Origin: a virus
Length of the DNA stretch: 64,000 nucleotides
Direction: 5' to 3' (one strand)
Virus record (IMG/VR): IMGVR_UViG_3300010413_000018
Coordinates: 62,001-126,000 of that record
How positions within the stretch are numbered: position 1 is the stretch's first letter; every line of letters begins with the position of its first letter. Positions 7,997 to 17,829 of this stretch are shown piece after piece. The notes below the pieces were generated by a model. The model had not been told where the DNA came from and searched no databases. It saw nothing but the letters and a program-made list of their open reading frames with translations. The position numbers were made by a program, and so were the translations under genes.

Positions 7997-9486
7997 ACTA
8001 GGTCAAGGCCAGTTTCTGCGTTTAAAATAGTTACGGTTCCCAAAATGGGAAACTCGTACGGTTCTACACTTAAATCGCTGGATTCGTCGTTGATCGTCAA
8101 AGATCCAGGACTGTCATTTATTTTTCGCACACCTGTCGTATCTCGTATTACATTGTAAATGTTACTATAGGCTAGTTCGTTGTCAATTTTATACCCAAAG
8201 TCGATGTTTTCATTGGTGCTACCGTCGCTGTTTTCTAAGTCAAAAAACGCTGCTAAGTTGGCGCGGATGGCCGCGTCTACTGTGGCTGCTGACGCTCCAG
8301 ATGATAGGTATACTGATACTTGAATATTAACAGTAAGATATGTCGGATCTTCCATGTTCACAATAAATGTAAGCGTGCATGGATACGTTTCGGTTACTTG
8401 CGTTTCAACCGCATCTTTTAGTGTTTGCGTAGGAGTTCCACTACCAGTAGGTACTACGTATAGTTCACCTTGGTTTTCCGGTATGGTTTCTCTTTCATTA
8501 CTGGTTAACATTAGCGCGCGTGCAACTCCGGATACTTTCAGTGCGTTAATTTCGAAGTCTTCACGTGCTACAGTTCGGTTTAACGTACGAAGAGACAATG
8601 GGGCAAGTTCGCGAATGCTCTCTACTGTTTGGCGATTAGCACCTCCAGACGCCGCTGAAAGGTTTGTAACGGATACTTGGACAGTTGTGCCGAACGAGTC
8701 CGTATACGCGCTGTCAGCACGCACTATAGTGCCAGGATTTACGTTCCCGTCAGTGCCACCACCAGTTTTGTAAGTAAAATTAATAGTTCCTTGTGGTATT
8801 GCTCCATTGACGTCATTTCCAAAGCGAACCGTAGCACGATCATTTTCATCAACCACAACCGTAAAGTGGCGATCTGTAGATTCCGAATCCAAGAAATCAT
8901 CTACTTGAGTGTACGCACCATTATCTGCTGAGATTGTCATTGAATCATCAAGATATGGAGAATCATCTAGTTGATATTCTTGGTTGGCTAAACTGTTGGA
9001 CGCTACTGATTGTGACGACGGGGAGCTGTTTTCTACTTCAAAAATAATTGATGGTGGATTAGTGCCAGCTGGAATTGTTACTGTTGATAGTGCTTGAAAT
9101 ACCACTGGGTTGGAAATCTCTTGAGTGCGAAATGTATCGCCAGCGTTGATCGTTACGCTTCCTGTGGGAACTGCCCCAAGGGTTAGGGTTAGTTCGGCGG
9201 TAGCCGCTGATGCACCTTGCGGAGTGTAGTTTACAAGCTTGGCTAGACCAAGCATTGTCTTTCTAAGCTGAGCCGTTGAAATTCGCGATTCGCGAGATTG
9301 ATTATCTTGATAATAAAGCAGTACATCACTGGTAAAGGCAAACAGCTCTAGCAAAATGTTTCCAAAATTAGCTATGTTAAAATCGGTCCAATCTGGAAAC
9401 GCAGAGCGCACCAGATTAATTAATCTGGAACGTATACTATCGAAGTCTTTATCAGTGTAGTCGAGGTTTGTCGGTAGAATAGTCAT
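7993..9486 (-). CDS. Baseplate J-like wedge protein
   Basis: A 497-residue protein. The N-terminus (DYTDKDFDSIRSRLINLV...FPDWTDF) and a helical segment (LLELFAFTSDVLLYYQDNQSRES) are typical of phage J / T4 gp6-type baseplate wedge proteins. Beta-rich regions follow, and the C-terminal part (VARALMLTSN; INIYN-like segment SNIYNVIRDTTGV) fits the family. Wedge proteins form the ring that triggers sheath contraction. It lies next to the gp25/gpW-like gene as in Mu and P2. The length is normal for the family. Confidence 0.88.
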   Translation of the reverse strand: MTILPTNLDYTDKDFDSIRSRLINLVRSAFPDWTDFNIANFGNILLELFAFTSDVLLYYQDNQSRESRISTAQLRKTMLGLAKLVNYTPQGASAATAELTLTLGAVPTGSVTINAGDTFRTQEISNPVVFQALSTVTIPAGTNPPSIIFEVENSSPSSQSVASNSLANQEYQLDDSPYLDDSMTISADNGAYTQVDDFLDSESTDRHFTVVVDENDRATVRFGNDVNGAIPQGTINFTYKTGGGTDGNVNPGTIVRADSAYTDSFGTTVQVSVTNLSAASGGANRQTVESIRELAPLSLRTLNRTVAREDFEINALKVSGVARALMLTSNERETIPENQGELYVVPTGSGTPTQTLKDAVETQVTETYPCTLTFIVNMEDPTYLTVNIQVSVYLSSGASAATVDAAIRANLAAFFDLENSDGSTNENIDFGYKIDNELAYSNIYNVIRDTTGVRKINDSPGSLTINDESSDLSVEPYEFPILGTVTILNAETGLDLV

Positions 9487-9488
9487 AG

Positions 9489-10004
9489 TTACTCCAGTTC
9501 GACTACAGTGTCGAGATCAGAAACCAGCACTTGGTTACTGCTTGAATTTTCGTCAACTAGATCATAATAAATGCGCGCTGCAAGTATATTTTCTCCCCCT
9601 CCAGTGCTGGATTGACGAGCTAATCTAATTTTGGTTATTCGCACCCATGGCGCCCAGTTAGTTATTGCATCAATAATGTAGCGACGTGCAATTTCTAGCA
9701 TTGCTGGTGAGTTTAATTTATTGCGTAAACGGTAAACTTTTGAACCAAATTCAGTTCTCCATGGTAGCTCGCCACCAGCAAATTCACTGTCACAGCGAGT
9801 TCCTAGTATTTGGCCAATCGCGCTAGCTACCAGGCGTGCACCAGTTGCGCTTACCCAATCAATTTTTTGTTCGCGGCTTAAAGGTCGAATGATTGTTTTA
9901 CCAATAAACGTCCCAATATTAAATTGGGCAGATCCCGGATCATCCGGGTCGGTTACCGGTAATTGGGCAGTCATTGGGTCTTCTAACAAATCCCATTCAC
10001 TCAT
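9489..10004 (-). CDS. gp25/gpW-like baseplate wedge protein
   Basis: A 171-residue protein. The conserved gp25/gpW pattern is visible: a helix before GELPWRTEFGS, then NKLNSPAMLEIARRYI and a basic strand containing WAPWVRITKIRL. These proteins nucleate sheath assembly on the baseplate. The N-terminus carries an extra 30 or so acidic residues. It is three bases upstream of the J-like gene in the direction of transcription. Confidence 0.85.
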   Translation of the reverse strand: MSEWDLLEDPMTAQLPVTDPDDPGSAQFNIGTFIGKTIIRPLSREQKIDWVSATGARLVASAIGQILGTRCDSEFAGGELPWRTEFGSKVYRLRNKLNSPAMLEIARRYIIDAITNWAPWVRITKIRLARQSSTGGGENILAARIYYDLVDENSSSNQVLVSDLDTVVELE

Positions 10005-10471
10005 GAAAAAGCTCCAGTAGTAACGTTTCCTGAAGTATCAACTACAGAAATATCAATTATTATTGGTGTGTTTAACCATCCTCCTGTACGTCGAATTACA
10101 AATCTATAACCGTCTGTGATTTCAACTCTAGATGAGCCGGCTAAAAATCTGGCTTGAAAATTATTGTCGCTCCACACGCATTCAGATGTACCGTCGTTGT
10201 ATCTAGCAATAATAAATACTGCGGCAATGCCTGTTTCATCAGTGACATCAAATTGCACTGGGTCAGTACGAGCTATATCAGTTCCTACAGCTGGGACGAA
10301 ATTATTAATAACTGGATCGGTTGAGTCTACGGGTGGAATATCAGGCGGTTCATAGACACCGAATGCGGCGTTTTCCGGTGCTTCGCGTGGTGGGTATACA
10401 GCGCGACTACCAGTGTATAATAAATCTGTCACTGGGTAGAGCACTGACGCTGAGCATTCGTAAGTAGCCAT
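10001..10471 (-). CDS. Ig-like small structural protein
   Basis: A 156-residue protein. Residues about 50-156 read as a single Ig/cadherin-like beta domain (TDPVINNFVPAVG... VQFDVTDETGI... IDISVVDTSGN). There is no signal peptide. It overlaps the gp25-like gene by 4 bases, so it is translationally coupled with baseplate proteins. A baseplate decoration or adhesion role is an inference. Confidence 0.6.
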   Translation of the reverse strand: MATYECSASVLYPVTDLLYTGSRAVYPPREAPENAAFGVYEPPDIPPVDSTDPVINNFVPAVGTDIARTDPVQFDVTDETGIAAVFIIARYNDGTSECVWSDNNFQARFLAGSSRVEITDGYRFVIRRTGGWLNTPIIIDISVVDTSGNVTTGAFS

Positions 10472-10474
10472 GGT

Positions 10475-11932
10475 TTATAATACTCGCCAAGTTCTAGTTG
10501 TTACGTTCACTCCCGGTGCGTCGCCTCCATCCCACGGAATAGCGAATTGCTGTCCGTCTATATCGGTAGTGCCAAAAAACGCAATGGTTTTTGCTGCGTT
10601 GGTGGTTTCCATCGGTAGGCCATAAACTAGGCTAAGTCTATCCGTTGGAACTTGCCCAATTAAACCAGTGTCGGATCCTTCACTTGCGATAATCACAATA
10701 GGTAGGCGGTCAAACTCTCCCCCCGATACCTGCATGTTTGGTTGCCAAGTTAAATTATGTAGTTCACCAAACCCTAGCATCGTAAATGTTTGCACTTTAT
10801 TTGCGGGAATGTTGCTTAAAAGACCACCTTCGTAGTATGAACTGGAATTGTAAGTACCTACAGCAGACCCTGCTGTTGTAAGCCCAACAACCGCGCTTGT
10901 TTTTTGCGCACATAGTAGATATGGATTTGTGATTGTCATCTCATTACGTGGTGTGTACACACCACCGAAGGTCATAAAATAATTTGACGGAGACCCTAAC
11001 GAACTGGTTTCAGAAGAAAAAATAACAAAAAAGTCTGCGTCACCAATGCACGTTACGCGATTATGGTCGTAATTCAGTGTATTAACCATAAGCATATTTT
11101 CTTTATTAGTAACACACGCTCCCGCTGAACCCATTGCTGTGTCCGAGCAACATCGATCAAGTACATGCAACGTTGACCCGCCGGCTGTCCACACAGTCGC
11201 CGCTTTTGTGTCGCTACCGTCATTGTTGGTTGTGCCAGCCCATGGGCTACCGCCGTCTTCGCGGAACGCCATTTGAATAGCAACGCCGTCGCCGCTTGTG
11301 GAATTATTGAACTTGGCGGGATTTCCCGGTGATGCGCCCCACGAGTCAGTGTAAGCCCATTGAAACATAACGTAAAGATCACTTGCTGACGCCAGCAACT
11401 TGTAAACGACAAATGCGTTTTCTCCGAATGGATTCGCGCCATCCATCCAATCGGTGCCAGTACCACTAGCACCATACTGCAGTGCAACACGCGCCGCGTT
11501 GCCAACCGTCACCATCCGCTCAAAAAACGTAAACATCACCTTAAATAGCGAAAACGCGCGTTGCTGATTGACGGTTTCGTAAACGTAGGCGTCGAGTATT
11601 CCGCAAAGTGTTCCTGACATAGCGTTTAGTAAAGCAACTGCAGATTGTTCACTTTGCTGATTAACGGCTTTATACCCTAGCTGGGCTACTTTCAGTTCTT
11701 GTGTAGATCGTTCTTCAGCGTTGGCAATTTGATTGGCTAGCGCGGTTAGCATTTCTTCAAGTTCGTGTATTTCAACTTTTTCTTGGGTTTCTTGCTTTGT
11801 GCGCAAGCGTGTTGCGATTTGATCTACAGTGTCAGCGCATCCTTTGTAGTAGGTCAGCTCACGTTGTTTTGCATTAATAATCAGCTCGAATGTAAGAGTT
11901 CCAGACGATAGTTTTGTTGGTTGATTTTTCAT
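10475..11932 (-). CDS. Large tail-associated protein, unknown
   Basis: A 485-residue protein. Residues about 20-110 are a charged helical region rich in Glu and Gln (probable coiled coil). The rest is Gly/Ser/Thr-rich beta sequence with several Cys residues (for example RCCSD). This design suggests a trimeric fibre or baseplate spoke: coiled-coil stalk and beta head. It lies within the baseplate operon. No family was recognised. Confidence 0.6.
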   Translation of the reverse strand: MKNQPTKLSSGTLTFELIINAKQRELTYYKGCADTVDQIATRLRTKQETQEKVEIHELEEMLTALANQIANAEERSTQELKVAQLGYKAVNQQSEQSAVALLNAMSGTLCGILDAYVYETVNQQRAFSLFKVMFTFFERMVTVGNAARVALQYGASGTGTDWMDGANPFGENAFVVYKLLASASDLYVMFQWAYTDSWGASPGNPAKFNNSTSGDGVAIQMAFREDGGSPWAGTTNNDGSDTKAATVWTAGGSTLHVLDRCCSDTAMGSAGACVTNKENMLMVNTLNYDHNRVTCIGDADFFVIFSSETSSLGSPSNYFMTFGGVYTPRNEMTITNPYLLCAQKTSAVVGLTTAGSAVGTYNSSSYYEGGLLSNIPANKVQTFTMLGFGELHNLTWQPNMQVSGGEFDRLPIVIIASEGSDTGLIGQVPTDRLSLVYGLPMETTNAAKTIAFFGTTDIDGQQFAIPWDGGDAPGVNVTTRTWRVL

Positions 11933-11948
11933 GTTTCCCTTTAGTTTA

Positions 11949-12659
11949 TCACACCGGTAAAGCGTTGCGAACTCCCTGCAAAAAATCCCTCACATCTTCA
12001 ATGGGTTCAATAGCCGCTGCCGGATCATCCCCTAAGCCACCTTCAAATGAAGGAATAGCTTCCATTCCTGCTAAGCTTCCCAATGAATTCACAACGGTTA
12101 TCAGCGGGTTTATAGAAGCAAAAAGCGCTTCTATGTTGCTTAATTGTGCAGTTACAGTACGCTCACCGCAATCAATAATAGTAGCCAATCCTGGTGCATT
12201 AATTGCTTGGGCGCGGGAAATTCTCGCCAACAAGTTAATTACTGCATTTAGTTCATTAATAATGGCGGTTAGTAAAAGAATGAGAGCATCCAAAAATCCA
12301 GCGATCATTAATGGAACCGACACTTGGGGTAAAAGCAGTAAAAGTTTTTCTACCTTTTCCACCAAATTAGGTATACATTCTGCTAGCTTAGTCGGGTCTG
12401 GTGGTGGCCCTAATGAATCCGGAATTGCTTGGACGCATTCGAGAACGGCGGCGATTGCTCCTATAATGTCAAAGATCGGTGAAAGTGGAGCCATTGCTGA
12501 GTTGGCCTGCCCGAGCAATGATCTAACCAGTTCCAGCACGCTAGGCGGAAACCCTTCAGTGTGTGAACAAACGGTTGCTCCGCCAGGAAATGTAATGCAG
12601 AGATCAAATTGTCCTTCCGGTATGGCGGAACAAAGTTCTTCGATGAGTGGCAGTCCCAT
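11949..12659 (-). CDS. Hydrophobic helical baseplate-region protein
   Basis: A 236-residue protein with several leucine- and isoleucine-rich helices (about 90-180, such as LLLLLPQVSV and ALILLLTAIINELNAVINLL). The N-terminal 40 residues contain paired Cys residues (FDLC, GATVCSH). It lacks a clear signal peptide, so the hydrophobic helices may pack in a virion assembly rather than cross a membrane. It directly follows the gpV-like spike gene (one-base overlap). Function unknown. Confidence 0.6.
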   Translation of the reverse strand: MGLPLIEELCSAIPEGQFDLCITFPGGATVCSHTEGFPPSVLELVRSLLGQANSAMAPLSPIFDIIGAIAAVLECVQAIPDSLGPPPDPTKLAECIPNLVEKVEKLLLLLPQVSVPLMIAGFLDALILLLTAIINELNAVINLLARISRAQAINAPGLATIIDCGERTVTAQLSNIEALFASINPLITVVNSLGSLAGMEAIPSFEGGLGDDPAAAIEPIEDVRDFLQGVRNALPV

Positions 12660-13264
12660 TAAATTGGATCCGTGGTTTCGCGGACTACGCGTCCGTTAAT
12701 GTTTACCTGAAGCGCGTCGATGCTGACTGCTCCAGTGCTCTCAATTCGTACCGCTACGGTTCCTTTAATTCTAACGCCGTGATTTACTCCGTCGATCTCA
12801 ATGATGTCTTCATCAGGCGAGTTTTTGTCTCTAATCGTGAGGCGTTCGTGGCCTTCGTTGTCGTCTATAACTATTTCGTATCCACGTGTTTCAATTGCAG
12901 TTACATTAGGGATTTCATTGGTATCGTATGTGGTGCCGTCTTCTGCCGTTAGCACTGATGATGGAAGTTCAGACTGTCCGCTAGGGCGCCCCCATGCTCC
13001 CGCTAAATATCGCGGATGGTCGACATCCCCCATTTTGAAAAATACAGCAACTTCGGCGCCTACTTCTGGAACAAAAAATAAACCTTTGGCAGCGCTGCCT
13101 GCTCCCGGCATTCCTATGGGAAGTGCCCATACTCCTGGATCGGCGATTAGTCCTGGCACGCGTATGCGCACACGACCAATTTTTTTAGGATCATTACGGT
13201 CAGTAACCACTCCGTCGTACACCGCGTAGTGTTGCGGGTCTGGAGAATTATCGAGCATAGTCAT
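12659..13264 (-). CDS. gpV/gp5-like baseplate spike protein
   Basis: A 201-residue protein. Residues about 10-90 form an OB-fold-like domain (DPKKIGRVRIRVPGL, EVGAEVAVFFKMGD, PRYLAGAW), matching phage baseplate assembly protein V / gp5 N-terminal domains. The C-terminus has short repeats typical of a triple-stranded beta helix (VNHGVRIKGTVAVRIESTG). This forms the central membrane-piercing spike. The two close ATGs (13264 and 13258) make the exact start uncertain by two residues. It overlaps the gpD-like gene by 17 bases. Confidence 0.85.
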   Translation of the reverse strand: MTMLDNSPDPQHYAVYDGVVTDRNDPKKIGRVRIRVPGLIADPGVWALPIGMPGAGSAAKGLFFVPEVGAEVAVFFKMGDVDHPRYLAGAWGRPSGQSELPSSVLTAEDGTTYDTNEIPNVTAIETRGYEIVIDDNEGHERLTIRDKNSPDEDIIEIDGVNHGVRIKGTVAVRIESTGAVSIDALQVNINGRVVRETTDPI

Positions 13265-14549
13265 CGCTCCGTGGTTTACGGCGTTTTTTATTATCTTGAA
13301 ATGACTTTACCGTCTTTCCAGTTTCAGGGTCGATCTTTTCAACTGTAGCTAAATCAGCAGGACCGTCAACTTTTTGCTTGTCGTCTTCTTCTTTTTTGGC
13401 GCGCTTACCGTTAGCCGATGGACCTACTTGAATTCCGGATAAGCCGCTTGCTCGCTTACTTTTAGTGGAGTGCCCTCCCGAGCCGTCTGATATGCCTTCA
13501 ATCAACATTGTGTAGCCAGTTGTGATGGTGTGCACTACTTTGCGAATATAATATTTTTGGCTTAAACGCTTGCCAACGTTTTCAAGTTTAAACACGCTTT
13601 TTGCAACTATTGACGGATCGCCTTCAACGGTTAGTTTAATTTTTACTGCAACTTGCTGCACTTTTCTAAAGCGACCGGCTGCTTGCCGTTTTGCCGCTGC
13701 GTCTGATTCTTCGGAACTAGCTTGAGTGGTTTCTTGGCCTACTTTCGATAAACCTAGACTTTTTCCCGTTTCCGGATCAATAAGTTCAACCAGCTCTGCT
13801 AGCACTCCGCGTTTGTTATCAGAATTGTTATCTGCTTCTTCATCAACGTCTTTTCTGTTTTCTGGGTCGCGCCCTTTTACTTTTACTTTTCCAGGTTTAG
13901 CAGTAACGTCGTTTTCTATTTCTATGTCAATGATTTCCCCTTGGCGTTCATTAATATTGTAGTAAACGTAAGTCTTAATCGCATCTTGAGCGACGTCGCG
14001 TTCGTGGAAGTGAAAACCATCCCAGTCAACGTACCATTCAAACGATTCTTTGTGAGCCAAGCGCCGTAAAAATTGTGCGTCGGTTAAGCCGGCTTGTGCG
14101 ATTGTTTCATACACTACTTCAGTGTCTTGAATATGCACCACATCTTCGCCGGAGTATCCGAGTTCTGCGGCTATTTCTTCAGCGACAGCGGATCTAGTTT
14201 TATTTTCAAAAATTCTGTTCTTCACAACTTTGTTGGCGAGTACTTCTTTTCCGTGTGCTTCGACCGACAACGTAAGAAATCCAGTTACTTTTACAATTTG
14301 AAGCGATCGTATCGGAGCCATTGCGTCGGGGTAACCCCACGAAACTTCGATCATGTTGCCTTTTTTCCAAACTGGGTCTTCGAAATTTGCTAAATCGCTG
14401 TTATCAATAGTAAGGCTTAACTTATCAGCTGCTCGTTCATTGTCTTCATAACTAAACGTCAACACTTGCCCGGTTAGATCGACGCGCTCATCGCCGCCTT
14501 CTTCTGGCTTAACACGAACAAAAAATACTGGCTCATAGCGTTCGGTCAT
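13248..14549 (-). CDS. Late control D-like tail hub protein
   Basis: A 433-residue protein of the phage late-control gpD / T4 gp27-like hub family. Visible signs are the strand LTLTI-like opening (DKLSLTIDN), EVSWGYPD, the central FEWYVDWDGFHFHERD, and the KYYIRKVVHTITTGYTMLIEG closing segment. A Lys-rich, low-complexity tail follows (about 370-433). Hub proteins sit between the tube and the spike. It is next to LysM and gpV-like genes, the conserved order. Confidence 0.85.
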   Translation of the reverse strand: MTERYEPVFFVRVKPEEGGDERVDLTGQVLTFSYEDNERAADKLSLTIDNSDLANFEDPVWKKGNMIEVSWGYPDAMAPIRSLQIVKVTGFLTLSVEAHGKEVLANKVVKNRIFENKTRSAVAEEIAAELGYSGEDVVHIQDTEVVYETIAQAGLTDAQFLRRLAHKESFEWYVDWDGFHFHERDVAQDAIKTYVYYNINERQGEIIDIEIENDVTAKPGKVKVKGRDPENRKDVDEEADNNSDNKRGVLAELVELIDPETGKSLGLSKVGQETTQASSEESDAAAKRQAAGRFRKVQQVAVKIKLTVEGDPSIVAKSVFKLENVGKRLSQKYYIRKVVHTITTGYTMLIEGISDGSGGHSTKSKRASGLSGIQVGPSANGKRAKKEEDDKQKVDGPADLATVEKIDPETGKTVKSFQDNKKRRKPRSDDYAR

Positions 14550-14890
14550 ACCTCTGTTTCTCTGCGCCTTTCTTCGTTGAATATGCGTTCAATTACGGTT
14601 CTTACCGATGGAATTACAATAGTTGTTCCTGCAGCTAATTGAATGGTTGGATCATGAATAGGAGTGGGTTGAAAGTCTGCTATCACCCACCATAAACCGG
14701 CCGGCCGATCAAGAGGCTGAAAATACTTTCCAGCTAAAGTGTATAATGTGTCTCCTTGTTGCACGACTACTTTACGATTATCGTTGAATGCTTTATAGCG
14801 GAACGGAATACGGTCTGTTAGATAACTGAGATCGTCGTCGTCAGTAGTACTCGTGGTAAACGTGTGCCGTGAAAATTGTTTTGGAGGCAT
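14546..14890 (-). CDS. LysM-domain tail protein (gpX/gp53-like)
   Basis: A 114-residue protein. Residues about 40-95 form a LysM-type motif (VQQGDTLYTLAGKYF...GLWWVIADFQ) ending in the strand AAGTTIVIPS. Small LysM proteins of this type (P2 gpX, T4 gp53-like) belong to the baseplate hub region. It overlaps both neighbours by one to four bases. Confidence 0.85.
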   Translation of the reverse strand: MPPKQFSRHTFTTSTTDDDDLSYLTDRIPFRYKAFNDNRKVVVQQGDTLYTLAGKYFQPLDRPAGLWWVIADFQPTPIHDPTIQLAAGTTIVIPSVRTVIERIFNEERRRETEV

Positions 14891-15429
14891 TAGGTACCCT
14901 CATCTTCAAGGCTCAATCCAGAGCCTAGTCGCAAAACGTTGTCTTCAGCAACTTCGTCAAAGTGTAAGCGCACGTCGCGGATTTCTTCAAGATTTATACT
15001 GCAATTAAACTGTGTGGATCGACCTTCGTGGTTGAACAGTTCATGGGTAATACTGGCGCTTCCCATTACGCACTTTAGCGAAAGCATTTTTGGCCAGTAC
15101 AGTAAAAGAGTAGGCGCTCCGCCTCCGACAATATCGTTACTGATACTACGCGGATAAGCCCACGATAGTATCTGACGCCGCGCATAATGAATCTTTTCAA
15201 GTTCATCGCGTGTCATTGCGCGAAAAAACAACTCTAAGCTTATTTTAAAATTGGAAGTGTGAATGAAGTGAAGCTTTTCATGCGATTGGCCAGGCATGGC
15301 TAAGCGTGCCCAGTTTACTTCTATCTGCTCTTGCAGCTTAGTCGGATTAAATTGCACTTCCAGTTCATCTCCGCTAATCAGGTTAGCCAAGATTAGCTTA
15401 GGAGGATTCTTTGTTACAGCATCCATCAT
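14890..15429 (-). CDS. Contractile-injection tube adaptor-like protein
   Basis: A 179-residue protein. The opening (KLILANLISGDELEVQFNP) and the segments LFFRAM and ATLLLYWP-like resemble the N-terminal domain of tube-interface proteins of contractile injection systems (Afp7 / PVC7 type), which connect the tube to the hub. It sits between the tape measure and the LysM protein, as those proteins do. Two consecutive ATGs at 15426-15429 make the start slightly uncertain. Confidence 0.7.
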   Translation of the reverse strand: MMDAVTKNPPKLILANLISGDELEVQFNPTKLQEQIEVNWARLAMPGQSHEKLHFIHTSNFKISLELFFRAMTRDELEKIHYARRQILSWAYPRSISNDIVGGGAPTLLLYWPKMLSLKCVMGSASITHELFNHEGRSTQFNCSINLEEIRDVRLHFDEVAEDNVLRLGSGLSLEDEGT

Positions 15430-17819
15430 TCCTCCGCTACTGGTTGACCAGCGCGCGCTCGTTGACTGCGTTCAGCGCGAGCCACTGCTTCTCCAACGCG
15501 CGATCCATCAATATTCAACGTTACAATGGTGGGTTTCTTTTCTATTGCCTTTTTAAGTTCAGCCAAAGCTTTGTCGCTAGTGTTTGCATTTTTCATTAAA
15601 TTAGCGAGCATTGCTGTTGATTCAGTGACTGCTACACTTGGTGTTGGTGCAGTAGTGGATATGGGTGGAGCAATAATATTGCTGGCCGCTTTTCCTGGTG
15701 CTGGTGGTGCGTTTCCAATTTCATTTGGATTAATTAGCGCGGCGCCTACACCACGTTGGGCAGTACGTGGAACTTCTGGTAGAAACGCATTAAACAATTT
15801 ACCGAACGTGCTCTCACTAATTTTTTCACCTATTTTGACTAGCCAATCCCACACTTCTTTTAGCACGTCGACAAATTTTGCGGTGCTTTCTTTAGCAATG
15901 ATCATGTACTGCGCAAAGGTGTCTCCGATGAATGATCCTATTTTTACTAACCACCCAAAAAACTCAATAAGTCCAGTAATTAACATTGCAATTCCGCTAA
16001 AAAAACTAGCGATAACGTATCCTATACCGGCACCTGCTTCGTTGAACCGGTCTGATGGAACTCCAGATATTCCGCCGATGCTAAACCCGAGTTCACTAAA
16101 TGCTTCCATCAATCGACGAATAGCTTCGCCTAGCCCACCGAACACTGGCGAAAACGCTTCCATTGTTTGAGTGAAGCCTTGCTTAATGCCTTCAAAAAAT
16201 CTTTTTATGCGATAAAAGATCATATAGATGGTGATAACAAATTTACGGATACCTTTGTTTTCCGCTTTACTCATTTCTTTACTTATGGCTTCAGAAAACC
16301 CACCTTTACTAAATAAATCTGTTAGGCCATTCCATAATAGCTTTATGCCATCAACAAAACGTTTCCACATATCGCCTAAACCGCCAATATTGTTGCGAAT
16401 CATGTATGCGGCTAGGGCAACTGCTGCGGCAAAGCCGGCCAGGACTAAAGCCACTATTCCGGCTGCATACGCCATGGCTCCTAATACCATTACAAAGGTT
16501 GACATAAACGGTAGCAGAAGGGTTATTCCACCAGCGATAACGAGTGCGGTTCCCAGTACAACTGCTAGCGCTCCGACTGCGAGCACTAATCCTGCAATAA
16601 GCTTTTTAGTACCTTCTGGCAGAGCTTTAAAAAATCTAATTATTTTGTTTAAACCATCGAGCAGTACTGTGACTAATGGCTTTAGAACTTTAGCAAATGA
16701 CTTTCCGAGTAGTACGCGAAAAGTTTTTACACTGCCTGCTAGTAGTACTTTCTGGCCTTCCCACGTTTCCAGAAGTTTGGCCCGAAATTCAGCAGCGGCA
16801 CCAGCTGCTTCTTTCATTTGTTTGCGTAAGTACGCGACGGCGTCTGCTCCTTTATATATTTTACCGGTGGCGTCTCTTATTCCAGTTTCCAGCTGTTTAC
16901 TAATTCCGGCATATGCTGCTATACCAAATCGTCCAAACAACTTTTGTGCTTTTTCTGCTTTTGCTGCAGCGTTTGGTATGCGCTTTTCTAGCTGCTCACT
17001 GGTATCCATCACGATGTCCATGAACGGTCTAAATTCTCCTTTGGCGTCGGTTACTGCTACGCCTATTTCTTTGAATTTTTTGGCATTCTTGGCCATGAAT
17101 ATTAATGCTGATGAAGTTGCGCTCGCGGCTACTGATGCGTCTACACCAGTGTTTTTAATAAGTCCTATGGAAGGCAGCATTTCGTCAATGGACTGCTTTG
17201 CTAAAACAGCACCGCGCGCTACCGTACCAAGAGCTAATTGTAAGTCGCCGGCTTGAAGCGCAGTTGCGTTTGAAATACGCAGTAATTTGTCCGTTGTGAT
17301 GGTCGCTTGATCTGCTTCTAGCCCAAAGATGCGTAGCGCTGAGGCGGTAGTTTGCGCTGCTTGCGCAACAGAAATTTGTCCGCCAGCCGCTAAGTCTAAC
17401 GCAGGAACAAGGGTTTTAATTTGCTGTGCAGTATTAAAACCCATTGTACCGAGTACGGTTAAACCTTCAGCAGCTTGAGTAGGATCAAACTGTGTGGCAA
17501 TACCTGCATCAATTGCAGCATTTTCCAGTAACTTCATTTCTGCAGCGGTCGCGCGCGATATAGCTCCAGCCTTCGCTAATTGCTGCTCAAAAGCTCCTGC
17601 TTCGTTGGCTAGGTTTAGCGCGCCACTTAACGTTGCCATGCCTGCACCGGCCGTAATTGCGCCAGTAGCGAGCATTACGAACCCACTTCCTACAGTCTTG
17701 GCTAGCTTTTTCGAATCGCCTTCAACTAAGCCAAATTGGCGGCGAATATTTTTCATGACGGGCGTAACTTGATCGCGCCCTTGGAAAACCATACCTAGTC
17801 CGAAGTTGTTTAAAGGCAT
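15426..17819 (-). CDS. Tape measure protein
   Basis: A 797-residue protein that is Ala/Gly-rich and helical, with a TP901-type N-terminal core (AKAGAISRATAAEM, QFDPTQAAEGLTVLGTMGFN). Several hydrophobic stretches lie at about residues 400-475 and 600-635, and the C-terminal tail is disordered and Pro-rich. Tape measures set tail length, occupy the tube and leave on infection. It follows the chaperone pair, which is the expected order. By length it would imply a tail of roughly 120 nm under the usual rule of about 0.15 nm per residue; this is an estimate. No lytic domain was noticed. Confidence 0.9.
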   Translation of the reverse strand: MPLNNFGLGMVFQGRDQVTPVMKNIRRQFGLVEGDSKKLAKTVGSGFVMLATGAITAGAGMATLSGALNLANEAGAFEQQLAKAGAISRATAAEMKLLENAAIDAGIATQFDPTQAAEGLTVLGTMGFNTAQQIKTLVPALDLAAGGQISVAQAAQTTASALRIFGLEADQATITTDKLLRISNATALQAGDLQLALGTVARGAVLAKQSIDEMLPSIGLIKNTGVDASVAASATSSALIFMAKNAKKFKEIGVAVTDAKGEFRPFMDIVMDTSEQLEKRIPNAAAKAEKAQKLFGRFGIAAYAGISKQLETGIRDATGKIYKGADAVAYLRKQMKEAAGAAAEFRAKLLETWEGQKVLLAGSVKTFRVLLGKSFAKVLKPLVTVLLDGLNKIIRFFKALPEGTKKLIAGLVLAVGALAVVLGTALVIAGGITLLLPFMSTFVMVLGAMAYAAGIVALVLAGFAAAVALAAYMIRNNIGGLGDMWKRFVDGIKLLWNGLTDLFSKGGFSEAISKEMSKAENKGIRKFVITIYMIFYRIKRFFEGIKQGFTQTMEAFSPVFGGLGEAIRRLMEAFSELGFSIGGISGVPSDRFNEAGAGIGYVIASFFSGIAMLITGLIEFFGWLVKIGSFIGDTFAQYMIIAKESTAKFVDVLKEVWDWLVKIGEKISESTFGKLFNAFLPEVPRTAQRGVGAALINPNEIGNAPPAPGKAASNIIAPPISTTAPTPSVAVTESTAMLANLMKNANTSDKALAELKKAIEKKPTIVTLNIDGSRVGEAVARAERSQRARAGQPVAEE

Positions 17820-17829
17820 ACTCTTTATT

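Noticed and set aside
15526-17256. Long plus-strand open frames antisense to the tape measure gene
   Set aside because: They are shadows of the strongly biased codons of the tape measure gene, with low-complexity Ser/Ala/Pro/Ile composition and no ribosome binding sites.
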